Shown: positions 35,606-44,406, counted from the first letter of the stretch. The stretch is DNA of 64,000 bases from Avibacterium volantium_A (GCF_049366555.1 NZ_JBMMGT010000005.1:42003-106002), one strand, 5' to 3'. The notes: a model not told the origin generated them from the sequence alone. Numbers and translations are program-made.

Positions 35606-35607
35606 AC

Positions 35608-36063
35608 TTAAATTTGGCTAATTAATAATAACAACGTATAACGAAACAATTTCCCAATCATTATTAATAATAATGATTTCAACCAGTTAAAACGCAACCA
35701 GCCTGCCATTGCGCAAAAGGCATCGCCCACAATGGGCAGCCAGCTTAATAATAATGTCCAAATGCCATACCTCTGAATGTTGTTCAATGCCCAGCTGCGC
35801 TGCAGATTTTTTTGTTCTAATTTGGGAAACCAACGTCCAATCATATAAGTGGTCATTCCACCTAATGTATTACCAAGTACGGCAGCAACAAGCAATTCAA
35901 AAAGATCAATAGAGAAAACCGCGCCAATAAAAGGTGCGGTGAGAAAAAGGAAAATAATTTCCGAATTGCCGGGCAATACCGTGGCACTAAGAAAGGCGCT
36001 GCTAAACATTAGCCATAGACTATTTTGCGATCCCAATAGCCCATCAGTCAGCCAATCAAGCAT
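35608..36063 (-). CDS. yqaA: YqaA-family DedA/SNARE-associated membrane protein
   Basis: The 151-residue protein has about four hydrophobic segments and the DedA-like features FLSATVLPGNSEIIFLFL, GNTLGGMTTYMIGRWFP and LLSWLPIVGDAFCAMAGWLR. Its function is unknown; DedA relatives act as lipid or drug transporters. It lies between the small-RNA locus and an acetyltransferase, near yqaB, matching the E. coli luxS-micA-gshA-yqaA-yqaB order with gshA missing. Its start overlaps the acetyltransferase stop by eight bases. Confidence 0.85.
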   Translation of the reverse strand: MLDWLTDGLLGSQNSLWLMFSSAFLSATVLPGNSEIIFLFLTAPFIGAVFSIDLFELLVAAVLGNTLGGMTTYMIGRWFPKLEQKNLQRSWALNNIQRYGIWTLLLSWLPIVGDAFCAMAGWLRFNWLKSLLLIMIGKLFRYTLLLLISQI

Positions 36064-36664
36064 AGTCTGCCATATATTTGTTAATATAATTTAGCCTATC
36101 TTGCTCGGTAATTTGGCGAATCACTTTGGCAGGATTGCCCACCACAAGGCTATTAGCAGGAATATCTTTGCTCACTACTGAACCGGCGCCAATCACCACG
36201 TTATCGCCGATGGTTACGCCACCTAAGATAATGGCATTTCCCCCAATCCACACATTATTGCCAATGGTGATCGGCAGCGCCTGTTCCCAATCTTGGCTGC
36301 GTAATTCCGCATCAAGGGGGTGGCCTACGGTATAAAGGCTCACATTCGGCGCGAGCATCACATTATCACCGATGGTGATGCCACCGTTATCCAACATTGT
36401 GCAATTATAGTTGGCAAAAAAGTTTTCGCCCACTTCAATAAAACAGCCGTAATCGCAAAAAAACGGTGCGTTAATATGGGGTTCATTTTTGCATTTGCCT
36501 AAAATTTGCTGAATTAGCACCGCTCTTTTTTCTGTTTCAGAAGGGCAAATTTGCGTATTGTATTGAAAAAGGCGCTTTTTATTTTCAATGCGAAGTTGCG
36601 CTAATTCCGGATCATTCGGTTTATGTGCCAGCCCTGCGAGCATTTTTTGCTTATTGGATAACAT
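36056..36664 (-). CDS. Hexapeptide-repeat O-acetyltransferase (maltose/galactoside acetyltransferase type)
   Basis: This 202-residue protein has a Maa-like N-terminus (MLSNKQKMLAGLAHKPNDPEL...) and a left-handed beta-helix of hexapeptide repeats (ITIGDNVMLAPNVSLYTVGHPLDAELR, ITIGNNVWIGGNAIILGGVTIGDNVVIGAGSVVSKDIP), with the catalytic His in VGHPLDAE. Such enzymes acetylate sugars from acetyl-CoA; the in vivo substrate is unclear. The start follows the yqaB stop with no gap (TAA-ATG) and the end overlaps yqaA, so it is inserted in the yqaB-yqaA pair of E. coli and translationally coupled. Confidence 0.88.
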   Translation of the reverse strand: MLSNKQKMLAGLAHKPNDPELAQLRIENKKRLFQYNTQICPSETEKRAVLIQQILGKCKNEPHINAPFFCDYGCFIEVGENFFANYNCTMLDNGGITIGDNVMLAPNVSLYTVGHPLDAELRSQDWEQALPITIGNNVWIGGNAIILGGVTIGDNVVIGAGSVVSKDIPANSLVVGNPAKVIRQITEQDRLNYINKYMADYA

Positions 36665-37267
36665 TTAATTGCCCTTAATCAGCTGATTGATACGCACATC
36701 AAACACGTCCATACCTGCTGCAAGCCCTGCTTTCACGCCAAGATCCGCATCTTCAAACACCACGCAACGTTGTGGATTCACTTTGATTAATTCCGCGCAA
36801 CGCAAAAATGTATCGGGTTCTGGCTTGTGCTTTGCCACATCTTCTGCGGTAACCACGGCATCAAAATAAGCGTGTAAATCAAATTTATCGAGTAATAAAT
36901 TGGTCACATTGCGGTGCGAGCCTGTTCCCAGCGCCAAAGGTTTTTGTCCAGCAAATTTCTTTACCACCTGCGCCGCTGGCAACAAGGTGGAATGCTGCAT
37001 AATTAATTCAATTCCATATTGGCGTTTTAATTGGATTACTTCATCAAACAATTCCATTGGCATTGCAGCTTTTTTCATCATTTGCTCAGCAATCACTTTC
37101 ACTGGCGCGCCACCCAATTGGTAAATCATCTCGCCATTTAAAGGATAACCTAAGGTTTCGCCCACTTTATCCCACGCTTTTTTATGGCTTGGCATTGTGT
37201 CGATGACAGTGCCATCCATATCAAAAATTAAGCCGTCATAATCGGCAAAAAACTCGAAATCCGTCAT
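36665..37267 (-). CDS. yqaB: HAD phosphatase YqaB (fructose-1-phosphatase type)
   Basis: This 200-residue HAD enzyme of the beta-phosphoglucomutase-like group has the nucleophile motif FDMDGTVIDTMPSHKKAW, Ser/Thr motif ALGTGSH, Lys in KHKPEPDTFLRCA and VFEDADLGVKAGLAAGM. E. coli YqaB hydrolyses fructose-1-phosphate and similar sugar phosphates. It is the first gene of yqaB-maa-like-yqaA. Confidence 0.9.
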   Translation of the reverse strand: MTDFEFFADYDGLIFDMDGTVIDTMPSHKKAWDKVGETLGYPLNGEMIYQLGGAPVKVIAEQMMKKAAMPMELFDEVIQLKRQYGIELIMQHSTLLPAAQVVKKFAGQKPLALGTGSHRNVTNLLLDKFDLHAYFDAVVTAEDVAKHKPEPDTFLRCAELIKVNPQRCVVFEDADLGVKAGLAAGMDVFDVRINQLIKGN

Positions 37268-37423
37268 TCATTACTACCTTTTTTAAAATTTCCTGTATTT
37301 TGCTACAAATTTGTGATCCCTGCACTGTTTTATTTAATGAGATTTCGGTAAAGTTAAGCGTAAATAAAATTTATCGCAAAAAATCACCGCACTTTCTAAC
37401 CTGAAAATGATGTCGAGGTGGCA

Positions 37424-37795
37424 ATGAGGCTGCAACAGCAATTAACGTTTTTATTACAACGAAAATTGATCGATGAAGAAATCGTGCAATGGATGTTGCA
37501 TATCCGAGATCATTTGCACACACAGTGGCACGCTGATGTGGAAAGCCCGCAAGTTTTTATGCTGTTTAATCATTTTGCAATGGCGTTAGGGCGAATTAAA
37601 CGCGGTTATGCCGCCCACCCTTTAGCCCAAGAAATACTGGCTGAAATGCAAAGTGCGGTGGTTTTTCCACAAGTTTTTCAGCGTCATATCGAGCTAATGC
37701 AGCTTATTCCCCTTGCTATTCCTGATAGTGAACAAACGCATTTTATGGCAAATATTTATGCGCTGTCATTAAGCCAGCCACAGATTCTAGATTAA
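37424..37795 (+). CDS. Small PRD-like helical protein, function uncertain
   Basis: The ATG at 37424 follows CGAGG by five bases; a GTG at 37418 is an alternative. The 123-residue product (MRLQQQLTFLLQRKLIDEEIVQWMLHIRDHL) is all-helical with conserved-looking His residues (HIRDHLH, NHFAMALGRIKRG), recalling a single PTS regulation domain (PRD). Without DNA-binding or EIIB parts its role is unknown. An uptake signal is inside. It stands alone on the plus strand between yqaB and tRNA genes. Confidence 0.6.
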   Translation: MRLQQQLTFLLQRKLIDEEIVQWMLHIRDHLHTQWHADVESPQVFMLFNHFAMALGRIKRGYAAHPLAQEILAEMQSAVVFPQVFQRHIELMQLIPLAIPDSEQTHFMANIYALSLSQPQILD

Positions 37796-37874
37796 AAAAT
37801 AATAGAAAATAAACAAAAGTAATAGAACTGTTTGGAAATAATAGTGAAAGAATATAAGAGGAATTAAAGTAGGA

Positions 37875-37951
37875 TGGCGCACCCGAAAGGATTCGAACCT
37901 TTGACCGCTCGGTTCGTAGCCGAGTACTCTATCCAGCTGAGCTACGGGTGC
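37875..37951 (-). tRNA. tRNA-Arg (ACG), downstream copy
   Basis: A 77-base cloverleaf with encoded CCA. The anticodon loop CTACGAA between CTCGG and CCGAG gives ACG (wobble A to inosine, reads CGN). Acceptor GCACCCG pairs with CGGGTGC. It is nearly identical to the copy at 38014-38090. Confidence 0.97.
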
Positions 37952-38013
37952 GTATTTGAATGTTACTTACCAATCATTTAATCATTTTAATTTTGTTGTA
38001 GAGTTCAACAAAA

Positions 38014-38090
38014 TGGCGCACCCGAGAGGATTCGAACCTCTGACCGCTCGGTTCGTAGCCGAGTACTCTATCCAGCTGAGCTACGGGTGC
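38014..38090 (-). tRNA. tRNA-Arg (ACG), upstream copy
   Basis: The same 77-base tRNA-Arg(ACG) with encoded CCA. It differs from its neighbour only in one T-stem base pair (CAGAGG-type versus CAAAGG-type). Second of three tRNA genes in the minus-strand cluster, matching E. coli argQ-type genes next to yqaB. Confidence 0.97.
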
Positions 38091-38100
38091 CCTGAGTAAA

Positions 38101-38190
38101 TGGCGGTGAGAGAGGGATTCGAACCCTCGATAGAGTTTCCCCTATACACCCTTAGCAGGGGTGCGCCTTCAGCCTCTCGGCCATCTCACC
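38101..38190 (-). tRNA. tRNA-Ser (GCT)
   Basis: A 90-base class II tRNA with long variable arm and encoded CCA. Loop CTGCTAA gives anticodon GCT (AGC/AGU codons). First gene of the Ser-Arg-Arg cluster, equivalent to serV beside the arg genes in E. coli. Confidence 0.97.
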
Positions 38191-38210
38191 GCAATCGGTT
38201 TGTGGGCGGT

Positions 38211-38239
38211 ATAATACGGATTGCCCTCACATAAGTCAA
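38211..38239 (-). promoter_or_regulatory. Promoter of the tRNA-Ser/Arg/Arg operon
   Basis: TTGACT, 17 bases and TATTAT (5 of 6 each) are followed by the GC-rich ACCGCCC discriminator, typical of stable RNA promoters. A 9-base inverted repeat (CAAACGATT / AATCGTTTG, 38237-38264) overlaps the -35 and could also end rep transcripts. Confidence 0.75.
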
Positions 38240-38301
38240 ACGATTTTTTGAAAATAATCGTTTGTTTGAATGATTTATCTACAACGAAGAATAAATATCA
38301 A

Positions 38302-40314
38302 CTAACCTTTCAAAATCGCTCGTAAATTAGCAAGATTTTTCTTTGTTTGACTTTGTTTTTCTTCTGTGGTCATTGCTGGTTTGTCTTTTTCCCATTGCAC
38401 ATCATCTGGCGGTAATTCCTCTAAAAAGCGGCTGGGCGTTGGTTTAAAAATTTCGCCAAATTGTCGCCGCTCTTTACACAGGGAAAAGGTCAGCGTTTGT
38501 TGCGCGCGTGTAATGCCAACATAAGCTAAACGGCGCTCTTCCTCCACATTGTCTTCATCAATGCTGGTTTGATGTGGCAGGATATTTTCTTCCATTCCCA
38601 CTAAGAAAACGTGGGGAAATTCCAGCCCTTTTGACGCGTGCAGCGTCATCAGTTGCACCTGATCGCTTTCATCATCTTCTTCTCCACGTTCTAACATATC
38701 ACGCAAAGTTAAGCGCGCGACTACTTGGTTGAGTGTCATTGGCTCATTAAACTCATCGCCTTTGAGCATTTCTGCTACCCATTGGAATAAGGTCGCCACA
38801 TTTTTACTTTGCACTTCCGCCATTCTTGGTGAAGTAGCGGTTTCGTAAAGATATTCTTCGTAATGCAATTGGCTCAACATTCGGCGAATAGCGTCTTCAG
38901 GCTCAGCACGCAAAATTTCATCATTGAGTTCCACAATCCAGCGAGCAAAATGCTGTAAAGCGTTATAGGCTTTTGGGGTAACACGTTGAATTAACTCAAA
39001 ATCAAAAATCGCTTCAAATAAACTAATATGTTTTTCCGATGCCAACGAACCGAGCTTTTCAAGGGTTGCCGTGCCGATTTCTCGCTTTGGTGTATTAATG
39101 ATGCGTAACAGCGCGGCATCATCATCTTGATTCACCAACACGCGCAGATACGCCATCATATCTTTAATTTCTGCCCTTGAGAAAAAAGATGTGCCACCCG
39201 AAATTTTATAAGGAATACGGTTTTGCATTAGCACTTTTTCAAACAAGCGCGATTGGTGGTTGCCACGATACAAAATGGCGTAATCACGGTATTTGGTTTT
39301 GCGCATAAAGCGATGGGCGATAAGTTCCCCCACCACGCGCTCGGCTTCGTGTTCTTCATTTTTTGCTTCGATCACCTGCAATTTTTCCCCTTCGCCTAAG
39401 GTGGAAAATAATTTTTTGTCAAAAACGTGATCGTTATTGGCAATCAAAATATTGGCGCAATGCAAAATGCGTCCTGTGGAACGGTAATTCTGCTCAAGTT
39501 TAATCACTTCTAGTTGCTGAAAATCATTTTTCAGGCGCGCCATATTTTGCGGTTTTGCCCCACGCCAAGAATAGATAGACTGATCATCATCACCCACTAC
39601 GGTAAATCGCGCCGCTTCGCCCACCAACAATTTGATTAATTCATATTGACTGGTGTTGGTGTCTTGATATTCATCCACCAGCAAATAGCGAATTTTTGCC
39701 TGCCATTTTGACCGCACTTCTGCATTTGCACGTAACAACAAGGTTGGCTGCATAATTAAATCATCAAAATCTAGCGCATTATAAGCACGCAACTGCGTGG
39801 CATAACGTTGATAGCATTGCGCAAAGGTCTGCTCTTGCGGATCTCGTGCGGTGGCAAGGGCTTGCGCAGGCAAAATAAGATCATTTTTCCAACGCGAAAT
39901 CCGCGTCATCAAGGCTTTCAACAGATCTTTATCTTCTTGTAACAGATCTTTGGTTAATTCTTTCAATAACGCAATTTGATCGGAATCATCAAACAACGTA
40001 ATGGCCGATTTTAGCCCTAAATGCTTATGTTCGCGCTTTACAATGTCGAAACCAAGGGTGTGGAAAGTAGAGATCGTCAAGCCACGGCTTTGCTCTTTGC
40101 CGATGGAATGCGCCACCCGCTCTTTCATTTCGCGTGCGGCTTTATTGGTAAAGGTAACTGCGGCAATATGCTTGGCGGAATAGCCACAATTTGCGATCAA
40201 ATGGGCAATTTTATTAATGATTACCCGGGTTTTGCCCGAGCCTGCGCCCGCCAAAACCAAGCAGGGGCCAGACACATAATGAACGGCTTGTTGTTGCTGT
40301 GCGTTTAATTTCAT
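38302..40314 (-). CDS. rep: ATP-dependent DNA helicase Rep
   Basis: Rep is a 3'-5' superfamily 1 helicase that clears proteins ahead of the replisome. From the ATG at 40314 it has 670 residues (E. coli Rep 673). MKLNAQQQQAVHYVSGPCLVLAGAGSGKTRVI carries the Q motif and Walker A; LLVDEYQDTNTSQYEL is Walker B and VGDDDQSIYSWRGA motif III. The frame continues upstream but the chosen start gives the family N-terminus. UvrD is the alternative, but the sequence is Rep-like (RLEDLP-type C-terminal GDEFNEPMTLNQVVARLTLRDM). Confidence 0.96.
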   Translation of the reverse strand: MKLNAQQQQAVHYVSGPCLVLAGAGSGKTRVIINKIAHLIANCGYSAKHIAAVTFTNKAAREMKERVAHSIGKEQSRGLTISTFHTLGFDIVKREHKHLGLKSAITLFDDSDQIALLKELTKDLLQEDKDLLKALMTRISRWKNDLILPAQALATARDPQEQTFAQCYQRYATQLRAYNALDFDDLIMQPTLLLRANAEVRSKWQAKIRYLLVDEYQDTNTSQYELIKLLVGEAARFTVVGDDDQSIYSWRGAKPQNMARLKNDFQQLEVIKLEQNYRSTGRILHCANILIANNDHVFDKKLFSTLGEGEKLQVIEAKNEEHEAERVVGELIAHRFMRKTKYRDYAILYRGNHQSRLFEKVLMQNRIPYKISGGTSFFSRAEIKDMMAYLRVLVNQDDDAALLRIINTPKREIGTATLEKLGSLASEKHISLFEAIFDFELIQRVTPKAYNALQHFARWIVELNDEILRAEPEDAIRRMLSQLHYEEYLYETATSPRMAEVQSKNVATLFQWVAEMLKGDEFNEPMTLNQVVARLTLRDMLERGEEDDESDQVQLMTLHASKGLEFPHVFLVGMEENILPHQTSIDEDNVEEERRLAYVGITRAQQTLTFSLCKERRQFGEIFKPTPSRFLEELPPDDVQWEKDKPAMTTEEKQSQTKKNLANLRAILKG

Positions 40315-40532
40315 TTTGATTCTTCCGCCCACGCATAGGGCAATAATGCGGTGTCTAATAAAAAAGATAACGGCAAATCTAAAATTGGCAGCCCCCACTT
40401 TTGGGTCATTTCCCAATCGTATTTCGTGCCAGCATAACTTTCATAAGGTTCGGTAGGATCAACCAATTTTACCACCGTGCCACAACCGCTTAATAATAAA
40501 AGTGCGGTGGAAATTATCGCTATTTTTTTCAT
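40311..40532 (-). CDS. YceK/YidQ-like small lipoprotein
   Basis: This 73-residue protein has a lipoprotein signal ending in LLLLSGC at residue 18 or so, then GTVVKLVDPTEPYESYAGTKYDWEMTQKWGLPILDLPLSFLLDTALLPYAW, the pattern of YceK/YidQ (DUF1375) outer-membrane lipoproteins. Function is unknown. ATG at 40532; a TTG two codons earlier is less likely. Its stop overlaps the rep start (ATGA). An uptake signal lies inside. Confidence 0.8.
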   Translation of the reverse strand: MKKIAIISTALLLLSGCGTVVKLVDPTEPYESYAGTKYDWEMTQKWGLPILDLPLSFLLDTALLPYAWAEESK

Positions 40533-40658
40533 AATCAATGAGGTAAAAAATTTCGCGCATTATAGGGAATAGAACGTAAGAAATAAAATAGAAATTATCA
40601 AAATAGCTGTGTAAGCTGTGGTTTTTAATTGAGTTTAACTCAATTAATATACCCAAAC

Positions 40659-41072
40659 CTATCTCATCAGCCATTGATTAACAAGCTCTTGTGTGGTTTC
40701 TTTGTGCACCCACATACTTTCAAAGTTTGGCTCAGGATATTTGCTGTGGTTGTAGCCGACAAATTGGTGAAAATCGAACACGGCGTGCGGGTAACCATTA
40801 ATCAGTAAAAAGGCTTGGTAACCATTTTCTGACCAACAAATTTGTAGATCTCGCGGCTCAGCTAAAGAATTTTTATCAATATCACTCACTGCATACACAA
40901 AAAGGCTATCCACAACAGGCTGTGCTTTTTGGTGAAGATCAAGGGCATAAAAATAGCCTGTTTCGCCATCATCTTCAAAAATCACCAGTAAATGTTCGTG
41001 CTGTGGTGAATGTGCGCCACAACGGTATTTTTCACCAATTTTTAGCTTTTCATCAAGGACGGAATAAAGCAT
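40659..41072 (-). CDS. DUF2251-type protein, function unknown
   Basis: From the ATG at 41072 (AGGAG four to eight bases upstream) the product is 137 residues, soluble, with no signal peptide. MLYSVLDEKLKIGEKYRCGAHSPQHEHLLVIFEDDGETGYFYALDL and LQICWSENGYQAFLLINGYPHAVFDF are its conserved-looking parts, as in the DUF2251 protein next to eno in Haemophilus. Function unknown. It lies just after the eno terminator. Confidence 0.75.
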   Translation of the reverse strand: MLYSVLDEKLKIGEKYRCGAHSPQHEHLLVIFEDDGETGYFYALDLHQKAQPVVDSLFVYAVSDIDKNSLAEPRDLQICWSENGYQAFLLINGYPHAVFDFHQFVGYNHSKYPEPNFESMWVHKETTQELVNQWLMR

Positions 41073-41094
41073 TGTTTCTCCTATTTTTAGGTAG

Positions 41095-41122
41095 TAAAAA
41101 GCCACCGAGAACTCGGTGGCTT
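41095..41122 (-). terminator. Terminator of eno
   Basis: GCCACCGAG-AA-CTCGGTGGC is a 9-base stem. On the minus strand it is followed by TTTTTA, 20 bases past the eno stop. Confidence 0.85.
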
Positions 41123-41141
41123 AAGCGAATCAGGCAATAAA

Positions 41142-42443
41142 TTACGCTTGACCTTTAACCGCTTTTAATCCTAAGAATGGCGCTTTGTCGCCTAATGCTT
41201 CTTCGATACGGATTAATTGGTTGTATTTCGCAATACGGTCAGAACGGCTCATTGAACCTGTTTTGATTTGGCCTGCTGCTGTACCCACCGCTAAATCTGC
41301 GATAGTTGCATCTTCAGTTTCACCAGAACGGTGAGAGATTACTGCAGTATAACCTGCATCTTTCGCCATTTTGATTGCTGCTAAAGTTTCAGTTAATGAA
41401 CCGATTTGGTTGAATTTAATTAAGATTGAATTTGCGATACCGCGTTCAATCCCTTCTTTTAAGATTTTGGTGTTAGTTACGAATAAATCATCACCCACTA
41501 ATTGAACTTTGTCGCCCAACACTTTAGTTTGGTAAGCGAAGCCTTCCCAGTCTGATTCATCTTGACCATCTTCGATAGAAACGATTGGGTATTCTTTGCA
41601 AAGCTCTTCAAGGTAGTGTGTGAATTCTTGAGAAGTGAATGATTTACCTTCACCTTTCATTTCGTACATACCATTTTCTTTGTTGTAGAACTCAGATGAT
41701 GCACAGTCCATTGCAAGGGTAACATCTTTACCTAATACATAGCCTGCTTTTTCTACCGCTTCTTTGATACAAGCAAGGGCTGCTGCATTTGATTCTAAGT
41801 TTGGAGCGAAACCACCTTCATCGCCCACCGCAGTGCTTAAACCTTTAGATTTTAATACTTTAGCAAGGTTATGGAACACTTCAGCACCAATGCGTAGTGC
41901 TTCTTTTAACGTTTTTGCACCTACTGGTTGAATCATAAATTCTTGGATATCCACGTTGTTATCTGCGTGTTCACCACCGTTGATGATGTTCATCATTGGT
42001 AATGGCATTGAGTAAACGCCTGGAGTACCGTTAAGTTCTGCGATCCACGCGTAAAGTGGCAAGCCTTTAGAAGCGGCGGCTGCTTTGGCGTTAGCAAGAG
42101 AAACCGCTAAAATTGCGTTTGCACCGAATTTAGATTTGTTTTCCGTGCCGTCTAAGTCGATCATAATTTGGTCGATTTCAGCTTGGTTAGTGGCATCTTT
42201 ACCCACTAAAGCTTGTGCGATTGGGCCATTTACCGCGTCAACTGCTTTTAATACACCTTTACCTAAGAAACGAGATTTATCGCCATCGCGTAATTCTAAC
42301 GCTTCGCGAGAACCTGTTGATGCACCAGATGGCGCAGCTGCAAGACCTACAAAACCACCTTCAAGGTGAACTTCTGCTTCCACAGTTGGGTTACCGCGAG
42401 AGTCGATGATTTCACGACCAATAATTTTAACGATTTTCGCCAT
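41142..42443 (-). CDS. eno: Enolase
   Basis: Enolase interconverts 2-phosphoglycerate and phosphoenolpyruvate in glycolysis. In many bacteria it is also part of the RNase E degradosome. From the ATG at 42443 (GAGGAAA) it has 433 residues. Visible features: MAKIVKIIGREIIDSRGNPTVEAEV, GASTGSREALELRDGD loop, SIEDGQDESDWEG, QLVGDDLFVTN, KFNQIGSLTET and SHRSGETED. It lies downstream of pyrG (115-base gap), the usual pyrG-eno order. Confidence 0.98.
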   Translation of the reverse strand: MAKIVKIIGREIIDSRGNPTVEAEVHLEGGFVGLAAAPSGASTGSREALELRDGDKSRFLGKGVLKAVDAVNGPIAQALVGKDATNQAEIDQIMIDLDGTENKSKFGANAILAVSLANAKAAAASKGLPLYAWIAELNGTPGVYSMPLPMMNIINGGEHADNNVDIQEFMIQPVGAKTLKEALRIGAEVFHNLAKVLKSKGLSTAVGDEGGFAPNLESNAAALACIKEAVEKAGYVLGKDVTLAMDCASSEFYNKENGMYEMKGEGKSFTSQEFTHYLEELCKEYPIVSIEDGQDESDWEGFAYQTKVLGDKVQLVGDDLFVTNTKILKEGIERGIANSILIKFNQIGSLTETLAAIKMAKDAGYTAVISHRSGETEDATIADLAVGTAAGQIKTGSMSRSDRIAKYNQLIRIEEALGDKAPFLGLKAVKGQA

Positions 42444-42558
42444 TTTATTTTCCTCTTTTAAGTTCAAAATGAATTCTTGAAAAATCGGGCTTATAGTAAA
42501 GCGTTTTTCCGAATTTGTCTTGTTAAAAATAATGCTTATTTGATCCAAACACTACTTT

Positions 42559-44190
42559 TTAACTATTTTTCTGATGTTCTCTTGCCGCCTTCACAAAACC
42601 TTCAAACAATGGGTGTCCATCGCGTGGGGTTGACGTAAACTCAGGGTGGAATTGACAAGCCACAAACCAAGGGTGCTCAGGCACTTCAATAATTTCCACC
42701 AGTTTTTTATCCGCCGATAATCCGGTGACTTTTAAACCCGCTTTTTCAATTTGTGGCAGTAGAGTATTGTTTACTTCGTAACGATGACGATGACGCTCTT
42801 CAATGGTTTCTGCACCATAGAGTTCACGCGCACGACTACCTTCGGCGAGATGACATTGTTGCGCGCCTAAACGCATTGTGCCACCAAGATCAGATTGATC
42901 GTTACGGGTTTCAATATTGCCTTCCGCATCTTGCCATTCGGTAATCAAACCAACCACAGGCTGTTTGCAGTCTTTATCAAACTCTGTGGAATTGGCTTCT
43001 GTTAATCCCGCTTTATGGCGTGCGTATTCAATTAACGCCACTTGCATTCCTAAACAAATCCCTAAGTAAGGAATGTTGTTCTCACGGGCATATTGCGCGG
43101 TGCGAATTTTGCCTTCTACGCCACGATAACCAAAACCACCTGGTACTAAAATACCGTCTAAGCCTTTTAGTACATCGGTGCCTTTGGTTTCGACATCTTC
43201 GGAATCAATGTATTTGATATTCACATTCAAACGGTTTTTCAAGCCACCGTGTTTGAGCGCTTCGTTCACTGATTTATAGGCATCAGGCAATTCCGTATAT
43301 TTGCCCACCATACCAATGGTTACTTCACCCGTTGGGTTGGCTTGTTGATAAAGCACTTGTTCCCATTCGCTTAAATCCGCTTCAGGACAATCTAAATGGA
43401 AACGCTGACAAATAAATTCATCTAAGCCTTGCGATTTCAATAAGGCTGGAATTTGATAAATAGAGTTCACGTCTTTTAACGAAATCACCGCACGCTCTGG
43501 CACATTACAGAATAAGGCGATTTTGGCGCGCTCATTCGGTGGAACCATACGATCAGAACGGCAAATTAACACATCTGGCTGAATACCAATAGATAGCAAT
43601 TCTTTCACCGAGTGTTGCGTTGGTTTGGTTTTTACTTCCCCTGCGGTTGGAATATAAGGCACAAGGGTTAAGTGCATAAAGATCGTGCGCTCACGTCCCA
43701 CTTGCACCGCAAGCTGACGCAAGGCTTCTAAGAAAGGCAAGGATTCAATATCCCCCACTGTGCCGCCCACTTCGACAATCGCGACATCGTGGCCAGCAGC
43801 ACCGTCAATCACACGGGCTTTAATTTCGTTGGTGATATGTGGGATCACTTGAATGGTCGCACCAAGATAATCACCACGGCGCTCTTTGCGTAACACTTCA
43901 GAATAAATTTTACCGGTGGTGAAATTGTTGCGTTTAGTCATTTTGGTGCGAATAAAACGCTCATAATGCCCTAAGTCAAGATCGGTTTCTGCTCCGTCTT
44001 GGGTCACAAACACTTCGCCGTGTTGGGTTGGACTCATTGTGCCGGGATCTACATTAATATAAGGATCCAGCTTCATAATGGTTACATTCAAACCACGGGC
44101 TTCTAAAATTGCCGCAAGAGATGCCGCAGCAATACCTTTACCTAGGGAAGAAACAACACCGCCCGTTACAAAAATATAATTGGTAGCCAT
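42559..44190 (-). CDS. pyrG: CTP synthase PyrG
   Basis: PyrG aminates UTP to CTP using glutamine. From the ATG at 44190 it has 543 residues. The N-terminal synthetase domain opens with YIFVTGGVVSSLGKGIAAASLAAILEARG (P-loop); the C-terminal class I amidotransferase has the catalytic Cys in GICLGMQVALIEYARHKAG and His/Glu in FHPEFTSTP. It precedes eno on the same strand, as in E. coli. Confidence 0.98.
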   Translation of the reverse strand: MATNYIFVTGGVVSSLGKGIAAASLAAILEARGLNVTIMKLDPYINVDPGTMSPTQHGEVFVTQDGAETDLDLGHYERFIRTKMTKRNNFTTGKIYSEVLRKERRGDYLGATIQVIPHITNEIKARVIDGAAGHDVAIVEVGGTVGDIESLPFLEALRQLAVQVGRERTIFMHLTLVPYIPTAGEVKTKPTQHSVKELLSIGIQPDVLICRSDRMVPPNERAKIALFCNVPERAVISLKDVNSIYQIPALLKSQGLDEFICQRFHLDCPEADLSEWEQVLYQQANPTGEVTIGMVGKYTELPDAYKSVNEALKHGGLKNRLNVNIKYIDSEDVETKGTDVLKGLDGILVPGGFGYRGVEGKIRTAQYARENNIPYLGICLGMQVALIEYARHKAGLTEANSTEFDKDCKQPVVGLITEWQDAEGNIETRNDQSDLGGTMRLGAQQCHLAEGSRARELYGAETIEERHRHRYEVNNTLLPQIEKAGLKVTGLSADKKLVEIIEVPEHPWFVACQFHPEFTSTPRDGHPLFEGFVKAAREHQKNS

Positions 44191-44378
44191 AATCGAACCT
44201 AATTTGTTGAGATGAAAGTTGATAATCATTGTAATAAGACGGGACGTTAGTTTACAGCAAAGGGCAATTTAACTCAATCATTGAGGCAGATTTTTTATTT
44301 TTAAAGTGCGGTGGTTTTTTCTCAGATTTTTATAAATATTTCAAAAAATCTCACCGCACTTGTGCTAGTGTCCGACAA

Positions 44379-44406
44379 TAAAAAAGCTACCCGAAGGTAG
44401 CTTTTG
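44379..44406. terminator. Terminator of the acrRAB-type operon
   Basis: GCTACC-CGAA-GGTAGC with T runs on both sides lies just after the transporter stop. Two nearby uptake signals in opposite orientation (44306 and 44353 regions) are separate. Confidence 0.8.

Noticed and set aside
35233..35607. Reading the luxS-yqaA gap as a coding region
   Set aside because: No open frame of useful length on either strand; two intrinsic terminators and repeated structured units fit RNA genes instead.
37875..38090. Near-identical 77-base direct repeats
   Set aside because: They are two tRNA-Arg(ACG) genes, not a mobile repeat.
40459..40674. Open frame of 71 codons on the minus strand between the lipoprotein and the DUF2251 gene
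   Set aside because: It overlaps the lipoprotein gene in another frame, lacks a ribosome site and has no recognisable protein character.
44306..44362. Opposed uptake signals between pyrG and acrB as a terminator
   Set aside because: The arms are about 40 bases apart with imperfect flanks; the GCTACC hairpin next to acrB is the better terminator.
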